Source of the DNA: Tetmemena sp. SeJ-2015
Lineage: Eukaryota > Ciliophora > Spirotrichea > Sporadotrichida > Oxytrichidae
Reading direction: 5' to 3'
NCBI GenBank assembly: GCA_027382625.1
Contig: JAJKFJ010022597.1
Location: forward strand, 124,001-188,000
Length of the DNA: 64,000 nt
Part shown: positions 12,285-23,100 of the stretch, one piece after another
Numbering within the stretch: position 1 is the first letter of the stretch
Layout: each line of letters begins with the position of its first letter
Notes under the pieces: generated by a model
What the model saw: only the letters and a program-made list of their open reading frames with translations
Database searches by the model: none
What the model was told of the DNA's origin: nothing
Position numbers and translations under genes: made by a program

Positions 12285-12335
12285 GGAAATATAAACTCAG
12301 GGGATAATGATAAAAGTGGACTAAGATCTTGTTAA

Positions 12336-12548
12336 ATGAATTTAAGAAAGAAAATTTTTAGAAATAATTTGTTAGCGATTGAATTTACATAATTTGCAAA
12401 AAGGAGATTGGAAATAGCAATTATTGATAACTACTATCAAGTGTAGATGGAGAAGCATGCGAAAAGGTTTTGGGAACATTACTAAAAAGAGAATCCAAAA
12501 ATTATTGGCAACAATGAAATCCCGAAATCGACATGTGCTATCTTCTGA
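12336..12548 (+). CDS. Short unrecognised ORF or partial exon (70 aa)
   Basis: MNLRKKIFRNN to CAIF and TGA in one frame, using Gln at TAA/TAG codons. The middle (DNYYQVQMEKHAKRFWEHYQ) has a coding-like amphipathic composition vaguely like the N-terminus of METTL-type methyltransferases, but no methyltransferase motif follows. It may be a lone MDS of a larger gene. Function unknown. Confidence 0.35.
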
Positions 12549-12632
12549 TTATATTTTTAGCTCTTAATTATGATAAATTTAGTTTTCAGAATAAGACTTT
12601 CTCAGTTCTCTAATTTTAATTAAGCTCATACT

Positions 12633-13380
12633 TCATCCAAAGCACTCCCTCTTTCTGCCTCTTCTTTCCACGTCGTTATATTTTGCAATAATTTAGAGCG
12701 CTTTCTATGCCTTTTCCTTGTATTTGAGCAATATCCTTTCAAATAATGCCTCCGATCCAGGGTGAGTGCTAATAAACGCCCTTTTCAACACGTATATATC
12801 TACAGCCTTTATCTTCAACCTTTCCAGACACAAAGCTAAGTCCAAAGTCAATTATATACTATAAGAATCATATAGAGAAGATTAAAATTGATTAGTATTT
12901 ACCAGTTCTCCTAAGTCTCCAGTCTCAGCAAGCTACTAGGCAGTCATATTTATCTAGTTTTAATTCTGCCCGTACATTATTTGATCTTAGAAGCTTTGTC
13001 TATGGAAGGAGTGATACAAATGACTTTAAAATTTACTTAGGCTTGATCATCATGTTAGGAGGTGGTTAGATCTCCATGTATTTGATCATTAGAATGAAGA
13101 GTGGCGATGTGACTACCTATTTTATCTACCAGCTGGTCGAGGACTAAAATTTATGCTTATTTAAATCAGAAGAAGTATTATTTTGCTGAAGTAATTATGA
13201 AGTTGTCTTCTTTCTTACTTGGATGATCAAATGAGTTAAGTTAGCGCAAAAACTCTTTAACAGAGAAAGAGTTAGCTCCCATATACTCCATGTAGATTCT
13301 TCTATTCTACTCATCAACCAAATAAAGAGTGGAGTGGGAACTCCGAATTTTCTGGCTCGTGCCATATTCTTGCACTCCTA
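12633..13380 (-). pseudogene. Bud32/PRPK (TP53RK) kinase, frame broken several times
   Basis: Bud32 is the atypical Ser/Thr kinase of the KEOPS complex needed for tRNA t6A modification. On the minus strand, pieces in order are ARARKFGVPTPL, YLVDEQNRRIYMEYMGANSF, HGDLTTS then NMMIK, YIIDFGLSFVSGKVEDK and VDIYVLKRAFISTHPGSEA, with the typical tail RRGRKRECFG and TGA at 12633. Frame changes occur at a duplicated CT dinucleotide (13326-13329), before NMM, and after EDK. A GTAAAT...TATAG intron precedes YIIDFG. An extra stretch of roughly 60 codons between NMMIK and the DFG region is probably an IES. Whether this is a functional interrupted germline gene, a decayed copy or a poorly assembled gene cannot be decided here. 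Confidence 0.65.
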
Positions 13381-13484
13381 AAATTCAAATTGAGTGATTC
13401 TGACATGATGAGAAATAAGTCTAAAATTTGAGCATATAAAAGACTAGCCTAAGAGGTAAATATCAAACCTAATATTAGCTGAGA

Positions 13485-14972
13485 TCACATATTGGAGCAA
13501 CACAAAAATTCTTAATACTATTTATCATGCAAATTTCTCCATGGGTAGAATGCCTTAAGATTCTAAGCTGGCCTTAGGAGTAAGAAGATTTGCCAGAGTG
13601 TTGCTGATAAATGAACAATCCACACGTAATGGCTTGAGACATGTGCGTCATGATTGTGTAGTAGAACTACCTGTTATAGGGCTATAAGAAGTAAGAGCTC
13701 ATGATTGTAATGGGCACAGTAAGCAGATAGATTATTGCAAGGAAGGTGAAAATTCTATGGAATTAAACCGAGCGCTTTGGAATTTTATCTATGTTGGAGC
13801 ACAAGCAGTACAGGAAGTAAAGGAAGAGGCCAAGTTTGAAAGTGATCAAACCCAGCCTTGAATTCCAGCAAAGTCATGGTATTTATGATGAGCATCGAAA
13901 TCTATATATGTCATAGCTGCCAAGACCAAATGGACTGCGACAACTACTGAGCCAACAGGAAGGTAAAATTCCAGGTTATTGTCGAAGTCCAAGTCTTGAT
14001 AAAAGATAGTCCACCCGTTCGCTATCATCATAAGTAAACTTGAGACTGCAATTTCAGCCATCATGCAACCAATTAAACAGAATATGTCAAGAATGGGAAT
14101 CCCGCGACCATTATAGGAGTACATCCACATATTTTAATTGAAAAAATCGGCATTTATAAATCCATAAATGCAGCGTTTACATGAAAACTCCTCCCATCTG
14201 CATGAATAGGGCAAGTGCAACTATAAAATGAGGAGAGTCGTATCTATCATGCATCCTAGAGAACTTGTAATAGCTATAGACTGTAAACCCAAATATGCCT
14301 GCAAATACAAGTAGAAGTATCACATGAAGTCTTAATGTCCCATCTTCCTCATAAGAGAAATGATCGTATTCTTCGTTTCCTAAATCGTGAGTCACTGTAA
14401 TCTCAAAATCAAACTTAGGCATAGTTCTTTGCTTCTTGTGAGTCTCATGCTCACAGTCCATCACAGCTACAATTAAACATATCTTTTTAGATATAGTTCT
14501 TCAAAGCTATGTAGTAGATTTTGGGAATATTCTGATTAGAAAATGAAAGCTCCAATTAAAAGTTAAAGCATAATTCTTAAAAATGCTCTTGCGGTTTGCC
14601 CCAACTGCTATCAGTTGGAATCTAGACTTCAAGACTTGCCATACTCCTCTAGGCTTTCACATCACATGCAATTTTCTTCTGATCTGCTATGGTATCCCAT
14701 TCTTGATCTCTGTATACTCTCAAAGTGATATTCACGAATTCCTCAGTCTTTCTATAGATGCTCATAAATCTAGGAGTCACAGAGACCTTAGCCGTCCCAT
14801 CTGGGGGCATACCAAATTTAGTGCAGTATACGAAATCTTCTTCCTTGAACTTAGTTCTACAGCTCACTTGCTTCCCACTCGAGTTCGTTATTAGGAGAGA
14901 GATTATGAGAATATGAAGGAGACTGATTAAGAGATAGTTTTAAGACCTTGCTAAAGAAAGAATTGCCTTCAT
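13485..14972 (-). CDS. GOST/TMEM145-GPR180-like seven-TM protein
   Basis: ATG at 14972 starts a signal peptide (MKAILSLARSQ then a run of Leu/Ile), followed by a luminal Cys-containing domain ending YYIALKNCE, then a series of hydrophobic helices and the family hallmark MYSYNGRGIPILD near 14100, HKYHDFAGIQGW and GLITFKLGLFLYFLY. These are features of the Golgi-dynamics GOST family (TMEM145/GPR180). Two IESs are removed (14458-14494, 14145-14181), each restoring conserved sequence. After GIQGW one G is missing from a G run (about 13855), and another frame change occurs near 13620, so the last helices are tentative. Divergent from the CPSF73 gene, 112 nt away. Confidence 0.75.
14145..14181. other. 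IES in GOST gene, pointer TGAAAA
   Basis: Pointer copies 14139-14144 and 14182-14187. Removal of 43 nt joins QMGGVF to NQNMWMYSYNGRG. Confidence 0.85.
14458..14494. other. IES in GOST gene, pointer AGT
   Basis: Pointer copies 14455-14457 and 14495-14497. Removal of 40 nt joins YYIALKN to CEHETHKK and corrects the frame. Confidence 0.8.
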
Positions 14973-15084
14973 TTTAGTCTGCTGAAGTTTAAATATTTCA
15001 AAAAGTCTTTACTATTGAAGCATCTTAAGTTGCATCGAATAGAACTTATCTCTTAAATTAATCATTATAGAAAAGGAAATTAAA
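14973..15084. promoter_or_regulatory. 112 nt divergent intergenic region
   Basis: Lies between the start codons of the GOST gene (minus) and CPSF73 (plus); AT-rich, presumably holding both transcription starts. No specific motif recognised. Confidence 0.35.
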
Positions 15085-17463
15085 ATGGACGGACGAGCAA
15101 TAGGTCAGCAGCTTTCGCAACAAATGCAAACCCATCACATCTAAACCTAGAGTGGAGACTTTTTGGAAATTACTCCACTAGGATCAGGATGTGAAGTGGG
15201 AAGATCCTGTATTTATATGGAATGCAAGGGAAAGAAGATAATGCTAGACTGTGGAATCCATCCAGGAAAAGATGGAGTCCAAGCATTGCCCTATTTTGAT
15301 GTGATAAACCCCAGAGAACTAGATCTAGTTTTGATTACTCATTTTCATGTGGATCACTGTGCAGGACTCCCCTACTTTCTTGAAAAGACAGACTTTAAAG
15401 GAAAGGTTTACATGACTCATCCAACCAAGTCAATCTATAACTATGTCATGCAAGATTTTGTGAAGGTTAGTAACATAGCTATTGATGAAAAGCTCTTCGA
15501 TGAAAACGATCTGAAGAACACCTTAGATAAAATTCACATGGCAGACTATCATTAGGAAGTGGAGGAGAATGGAATTAAGTTTAGTTGCTATAGAGCAGGC
15601 CATGTACTTGGCGCATCTATGTTCTTAGTTGAGATAGATGGAGTGAAGATTCTTTACACAGGTGATTATTCTAGAGAAGAAGATCGTCATTTAAAGCCTG
15701 CAGAGCTTCCTAATTGTGAAGTAGATGTTCTAATCGTGGAAAGTACCTATGGAGTCTAAATTCACGAGTAGAGAGATAAAAGAGAGGAAAGGTTTACTAA
15801 ACTCGTCCATGATGTAGTCAAGAGAGGAGGGAAATGTCTACTTCCAGTTTTTGCACTAGGAAGAGCATAGGAGCTACTTCTCATCCTTAATGAGCATTGG
15901 CAAAAAAATCCCGAGATCGGAAATGTACCAATCTATTACTCTGGTAGCTTAGCTTAAAAGTCTCTCACTGTGTTCCAGACCTATAGAAATATGATGGGAG
16001 ATTAGCTTAGATTAGAACTCGAAAGTGGAAATGACCCCTTTAACTTCGCGCCAATCTCTACTTTTAACGATGAATCAGAAAATCCATTGGTCATCATGGC
16101 AAGTCCTGGTATGCTTCAAAATGGCTAGAGCAGAGAACTTTTTGTCAAGTGGGCTCCTGATCCTAAAAATGGAATAGTTTTTACAGGTTATAGTGTAGAG
16201 GGTACCCTTGCCAAGACAGTTATGAATCGTCCAAAAGTCCTCAATGTGAATGATCAGAACGTTGAGTTGAAACTATCAGTCGAGTACATTTCTTTCTCTG
16301 CTCACGCTGATTACTAGCACACTTCAGAATACATCAAGATGCTCCAACCTCCAAATATCGTGCTTGTTCATGGTGATGCAAATGAGATGAAAAAATTATA
16401 GAACGATCTCTAGGCTAGATACAAGGAGAAAATTAAAGTTCTCACTCCTAAAAATTGCCAGCAAGTCAAGCTAAAGCTAATTTCAAAGAAGACAGCTAAA
16501 ATTATCGGACAGCTTGCTAAGCAAACCTTATAGAATGTTACTCAGGTACAAAATAATCAGCTGTAGCAACTCATGAATCCCCTATAGGATCAGAATCTGC
16601 AGATAAAGCAAGGAGAAGATACTGAAATGATAGATACTTCTTCTGCAAATTAGAATTAGAGGATTCTGGAGGCAGAGAAGACTACAAATTATGTGACTAT
16701 AGATGGAATTTTTATCAAGTAGGACTTTGAGCATCTGATCTTGGATGAAGATGAAATAGATAAATATACTACCTTGACTAAGTCTACGATGAAGTAAACT
16801 CTTTTCATACCTTTCAAATACGATGTACAAATCTTGAACTTCTATATCCACTCTTACTTTGCCGATGTGAGAATAGAGTTTGGATAATCCTTGAAGCAAA
16901 ACTAACCTTAAAACGAGTAAACAATGGAAAATAGCTCAGACAAGCTAGTATCTCGTGACCCTAAATTTGACATTGTCTTTATCATAGATCAGGATATTCA
17001 ACTTTACTATTTCTAAAGAGCGGGTATGCTTCAATTGGAATGGATTACTAGTCCTAAGGGTGATCTTATTGCGGATTCTTTGAGCTTGTTGATTCTTCAG
17101 ATAAACGAGAAGCCTACTCCTTAACTATTGAATCTAATGAACTAAGTAGGTGATGAAAGACAGCTTCATGAATTTGTTCAGAAACTGAAAATAATTATGG
17201 AAAATCATTTTGAAAAGGTTGAGATGGCTCAAGCTATGATTGAAGGGCCAGAAAGTGAAGGGAGCAGACTTGGCTAAATAGGTACAGTGATGAGAGTTGA
17301 ACACTCAGAGCAGAGAGTAGCCTTTATTGACGTGGAGAAGAGACAAGTGAGGTGCGAGGATTAAGAAATGAAAAGCTATATCGAAACTCTGATTCGGAAT
17401 TTAGAAGAGGTGCATGCCCCCATAGATATTTCTCACTCTCACTCTCACTCCCACTCTCACTGA
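15085..17463 (+). CDS. CPSF3: CPSF73/Ysh1 pre-mRNA 3'-end endonuclease, uninterrupted
   Basis: Zinc-dependent nuclease that cuts pre-mRNA at the poly(A) site and histone pre-mRNA 3' ends. One frame of 792 codons with no intron or IES, many internal TAA/TAG as Gln, TGA at 17461. Metallo-beta-lactamase motif 2 is HFHVDH (His86, His88, Asp90, His91), motif 3 lies at AGHVLGASM near residue 172, motif 4 in [12 protein letters not shown] and the beta-CASP region ends in FSAHADYQ near residue 404, followed by the CPSF73-type C-terminal domain. About 790 residues is slightly longer than the human protein. The chain ends in an unusual alternating (Ser-His) tail. Its IES-free state contrasts with its neighbours. 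Confidence 0.95.
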
Positions 17464-17649
17464 TTAATTAAATAATTATTACTTTCTTATCTTCATTCTT
17501 AAGAATACTTATTTGAATAACCAACTTTTCTAGAGTCTTAGGTATAAACAACAAATTCACACTATTTTCAATCATCAGTGACTGTGTAGCTCTTGATCCC
17601 TGATAAAAATCCTTTGTTCTAATTTAGCCTGGCTTGCTCTAGCGCTTGC

Positions 17650-19718
17650 CTCTAAATTATTGCACAAACTTAAACAGTTTAATAAAGAGCAAGAATTTTC
17701 TACAACAGGATAGATCCTTCTGCTCCTTGTCTCTCTTCGCTTTTTCAGTTGCTGCTATCTTTCTCTCAAGCTCATCCATTTTGGCTTGCTGCTCAGCTTG
17801 AGCGCTGCCTGAAAGTTCTCTGAGCATTTACTCCTTGAGCTTTCTATACATCTCAAGTCGCTTATCATACTCAGTGCTCTCAAGACCCTCCTCGATGGCA
17901 AAGTTCTCCTCTATCTTTTTGATGGTCTCTTTAGCTTTAATTCTAGAGTCGAGATCCTTCAGCTCCTTGTGGAGATCTCCCTTGTCTCCAGTTTTAGTCT
18001 TCCCGTTGAAGCTTTCTAGTTCTTACTATCGCTGATTGTTCTTCTATTTAAGAAGCATATCTCTGGTTGCTTGCAAACGGCGCTTGCGGTCTTCCATCGA
18101 CTCTTGTTGTGAAATCTTGGTGTTCTCGAGAATCTTTTCCGTCTTCTCTCTCTTTTCGCGTAAAACCTCAGCCATTGATTTTCCACTGTCAAAGTCATCA
18201 TTATTTTTGGTGGATTCTAGAAGAGATAACTCTTCGTCCATCGAGTTATTAAGATAGGAGAAATGAAATGTAAGATGATTTAAGTAAGAAAGTTCAGGCC
18301 CTTCAAAATATTTTCCTATTGCTCCTTGAGAATGCTTGGATCGAAGGCTCCCATACCTCTCTTAAAAGCAACAGGAGGGAGATTATAGCCTTGAAAACCT
18401 GGTTGGGGTTGCTTGGCAGGTTTCTTTGAAGGAGATACCTTAACTTCCTCTTCTTACTGAACAGCCGCCACTTGCTTCACCTCAGCTTTGGGTTATACTT
18501 GAGGAGGCTCTTGCTGCTAAGCTTGAACTTGCACTTGTGCGATGGGTTCGGGCTGTGCAACTTACTGTGGCTGAGCGAATTTCTCTGCCTCCTTTTCAGA
18601 TTGCTTTTAAACAAGCTCTAAGAGCTTTTTCTACTCTTCCTCAATCTGTTGCTATCTCTGTAATCTAGACTGCTCTTCCTTCAAGCTCATTTCCATAACC
18701 CTCTTTAGCATCTCCTCTTCCTCATTTGTTTCTTGCTTTCTTTCCTCCTCATGTACCATCGACATTTAAAGAGCAAGCTCGTACTCATTTGATAAGAATG
18801 ATAGTATAAATAGAGTAAGAAAACTCTTCTTGCTCTCTTCTGAGCTCCTCTAAGTCTATCTGAGGAGTGGGGGTGGCAGTGGTAGTCTAAGGAGCTGGCT
18901 GAACAGGCTCTTTATTTGGAGTTTGCTGTTGCTACTGCTATTAGACAACCACTTACTCTGCCAAGTGCAAGTGAATCAATAATTCAACCCTCTATAATCA
19001 ATATCAGAATTAAGATTTTCGTTAATGAATGGACTTTTGCTCTTTCTCGAGCATCATCCTAAGTGCTTCCTCATTAAGTTCAGAATTTCTCTTGATCATT
19101 AGCTTCTTGAAGGCTACGAAGTTGTCAACTGCTGATATTTGATCTACCACCTTCTTGTGCACTGGATTGCTGGAGGCTTTTTAGCAAGCGTCCAGGAACT
19201 GCTCCTGAGTGATATCTAACTCTGCCATCAGCTCGCACAGCAGTTCGTCCACGATTCTCTTAAATTCCTACAAAAGATATTGAGCCATCATCACAAATAG
19301 ATAGAACTAATTATATATAGAGTTTAAAGAAACAGCTTTGTTCTGTGCATGAGCTTTGCTTCAAACTTCCATGGCATGTTTATTGGCTACTTACGTTATG
19401 AACAGAGGTGTATTCTAGCTTATTTTCATCGTCATTATCAAAGATTATTAAAAATGTTGGTAAAAACTCAGATAAGATAATGCAATTTTCATCTAGAAAA
19501 CTCATGATGGGAGTTTTCCATCTTGGACTTCTCAAGAATGTTATGATAATGTCAAAGAACCAATCCTATAAGCAAAATTAAGTTTGAGAAAGATGTCTTT
19601 GCAATTGATCATATAAAGATCAGTTTATCCCAATTGAAATATTCATCCTGCTTTAACTTACGTTTTCTCCCTCGCCTCCGCCTGTTGTAAGGGCCGCTTC
19701 CTCTCTAGCACTCATCAT
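17650..19718 (-). CDS. CFAP36: CFAP36-like ciliary protein (BART domain, UIM motifs)
   Basis: ATG at 19718 (MMSAREEAAL). Introns with GTAAGT donors lie at 19566-19661 (96 nt) and 19268-19394 (127 nt). The exons give DWFFDIIITFLRSPRWKTPI, ENKLEYTSVHN and EFKRIVDELLCELMAELDIT: the BART/ARL2BP-like domain of CFAP36 (CCDC104). After a Gln/Pro-rich linker come YELALQMSMVHEEE and KRVMEMSLKEEQ, which look like ubiquitin-interacting motifs, and a C-terminal coiled coil with RRLQATRDMLLKQ matching the CFAP36 tail. Interruptions near 19000, 18780 and 18270 must be introns or IESs; the stop was not located and the 3' limit is approximate. Likely role: ciliary protein that binds an Arl3/Arl2-type GTPase. 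Confidence 0.75.
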
Positions 19719-20136
19719 TTTACAATATCAATATTTTTATTCAAATTAAGTCGAAATTCTATATTATAAGCATCCAATACTGGCAAATATTAAATAATTC
19801 TGTAAAATTATAATCATTTATGTCTGTCTACATTTAAAACGCTTTTGCGTCATTCTCATAATTTCTTTTATTCTTTGTTAAAGTTTATAGATAAATCTTG
19901 AAGTAATAAATTAAGAGAAGTATTCAAGCATAGAATTTGGAAATTTCCAGTTTATTTCTCATGTCAATAAATTTGATAAAGATTCCTTTACTTTCTTTGA
20001 ATAACACTCCAGCGTTGGCTTATTCTCATCTAGAATTTTATGGTAAAGATGAATTAAATTCTTGAAAGATTAACATTTAAAAGGATATGATTGAATTATA
20101 AAGCTTATCAGTTTTGCTCCTCTTAGCTAGCTATTC
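19719..20136. other. AT-rich intergenic stretch
   Basis: About 420 nt between the start of the CFAP36-like gene and the stop of the REJ-type gene, both on the minus strand. No open frame of coding character or repeat was seen; it presumably contains the CFAP36 promoter and the REJ-gene 3' end. Confidence 0.5.
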
Positions 20137-23100
20137 TCAATTCTCACTGCTTTTTAGAACTAGGCTTTTCTCAACTGAGGACTACTATTTCATTAGTCCG
20201 CTCTATTGCTAACTACTACTTTCCCTATCGCTTTAAGCGTTCTAGCTTTGCATATTCCCATAGTATAAAGAGTAGCCTCCTAGCTTAGTAGCCAAGTCTC
20301 GCATCTTAGGCTTGCCAATAAAGAGGACAACAAACCACTCGCGCCAATCATTGCATTTAAAGGCTTTATCTGTGAAGTATTGAGGTTTCGTAGATTGAAG
20401 CATCACGCAAGCTAGTACCCAGTACAATATTTATTCAAGCATATTTTCTTTATAAATGATTAATTCGATATAGGGTCGATGACGAGTTATATAGCAAGGA
20501 AGGTCACAATTGAAAGGATAAGCCATTGAATGAATTCTTTCTCAGTCATGTATTTCAAACAGTAGATATTTGTCATAAAAACACCTATATTAATTATCTC
20601 TAAAATATTAGCAATCACAAAGCCAATCCAAATGATCAGCAAGATCCACTTGCCGATTATTTTGTTCACAAAATAAGGCTTTCCTATAAGCTCTCTAATG
20701 CCGAGCAGCTACTATTTCTTTCCATAATCTTAGTTACTTTTTGAATCAAGGACTACTGTACTGCTGAAAGAGTTTTACTTGTTTAAAGCAACTGCTTTAA
20801 GATCAATTTTGTCAAAGCCTGCCTCTTGTTACCCAGGAGTCTATATTAAATTAAGGATCAACATTAATAATTTAAGTCATAGGGATGCTACCTGGTGTAT
20901 CAACTTAACTCATCAGCTATTCCAATGGCTCTTCATTTTTGTTCTGAGCGAATTACTATCGGCTGTTGTTGTTCATGAAATTAGTATTGGTGGCATAGTT
21001 TTCGTACTCTGGGGAACTTGAGCTAGGCTGGTTATTATTTTAGAATATTGGTGGCAGTCTGATCGCAGCCTTATTTTTCCTCTGGTAATGACTTTGCTTT
21101 AGCTCCTCAGAGAAATAGTTTGAATGATGTCTCGACATGTCCACTCTATCCTCATCATCTCCTTTGATATCTCTATCTTAAATACGTTACAACTATACTA
21201 CTTTATTTGTTTGAATCTAGTGGCCTCTCCTCGTCGTTTTCATCTGACTCTCCTCCCTCGAAGATTTAATCGTGATTCTGTCCCTCAGAAAACCCATCCA
21301 CGATCATATTAAACTCATCAAAATAGTTCACTGGCTGCTAATCTTAGTTGTCTACTACTTATTAAGGGGAACTAGCATTAAAATAGTTAAAGTTTTGGTC
21401 TCCAATATCATCTGCTTCTCTGTTATTACGATCTTAATGAGGTCTGATTTCCTCAAAATTGTCAAAATAGTTAGGCTACTCTTCGTTTTCAATTATTACT
21501 CCTTGATTATAACGATCTGCAGTCAACTTATTATCGCTATTTTGCTAACTTGATTTCAGAGGAGGGAAAGCAGCTTTTCCAAATATTGTTGGCAACTTTA
21601 ACTCATCCTTACTGGCTTGCAGAGGATTTTCAAGTGATTACTTTTGCTTATTCTGTTACTTTCCAAAATAATTACAATCAAATATATCCTTTCTAGATTT
21701 TCCAAGTTAGATGCGCTGCTTCACATCTGGTCCTTGTGGGTTCTCTTGATGTATGATCTCTGAGTTGTTAGAAGACTCGTTTATAATTTCTTGTTTGATA
21801 ACTACAGGCTTCTTCTTTTAGAAGGTCGGTAGTGAGAAGCCACTTGAATTATTACTTGCTTCAGCATTTTGAGCTTTCTTGGCTGGTCCTGTTGTCTTTT
21901 TCTTAATGACCTTCTTTCCCTTATCTTAAATGACCACTTCCCTATTCTAATTTGTAAGAGTTCGTGACGCTTCAGAGGTATCTTTGTTGATGGGTGGGAG
22001 CCCAAAGCTTCCTCTTCTCTTTGCCGATTCCTTTCTTGAAGATTCAACATTATGGGCTACACTTTAGATGGCCTTATCCTCATTATTGAGCATCATATCC
22101 CCATTAGGTTATAGTGCCTCTTCATAGAAGGGATTTCCTCCTGGCTCACTATCCCTCCTTAAACTCATATGCTCATCTATTTCTGCTAATTGGTTATTCT
22201 CAAAAGAGTTTTGGAGCTATCCTCGGATTGGAGAAAAAGAGGGCATGGGGATATTCATGTCCTTATAGGATGTGAAGGAACCCATCTTCTGAGCAAGCAA
22301 CTTTCTATCGTGAATTAATCTACTATCCTAATCACCATCTGGAGTTCCCAGGATCATAAGTTGTTCCTATGGCTGGCCAAACGCTGTGAGACTTAATTAA
22401 TCATGAAGAGAAAACAATAAATTAACACGTATTAAGACTTGCAGTTCTGCTAGCATTTTTCAAAGGAATAGAATGATTAATTTGACTGGAATCATAATTA
22501 TAATAGAAAAAGATGAGCTAATAATAATGACTAGTGTTGCTGTATATTTCCTTCATGAGATTGTTATGCTCTGGCAACTTTCTACAGATTCCCAAATTCA
22601 TCTACTCTGAATTTAGGCATCTTCTTGGTCTCATCTTTGAAATTGAGATTTAGAACTCTTCCATTCGGCTCATAAAGTAACTTATAGAAGAAGAGTAAGC
22701 ACCAAGGTCTGATTAAAAGGACTATGACCAACCCAATAACGAATATGAAAATTAAAATGAAAATTATTCTCTTATCTCAATATGAGAATATGCCAATAAG
22801 TTAGGTAGGACTGTGCTTTCCAATCACAGTTAAATCATAGCTCAGCAGAGCCTAATTAACTCCAATACAAGTGCAATAGCCATAAAGTAAATCTAAGTTA
22901 TGGCTGAACGAAGGTAGCGAGCTAAGTATCTGTTATATACCGTGCACTAAGTTGAGGTAAGGGTTAAAGTGCTTGAAGATTTGCTTAAAAAGCAAGAATC
23001 TGTTCATACCTAGAGATCTATTAACGTTATAACCGAATTTTGGTGGAGGTTGGTCATTATAACAATCAATGAGAACTTCCATATAATCTTGGATTAATTT

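Noticed and set aside
12895..13192. Plus-strand open frame with hydrophobic segment
   Set aside because: Overlaps conserved Bud32 motifs on the minus strand (HGDLTTS, DFG-like motif); the plus frame has no recognisable family.
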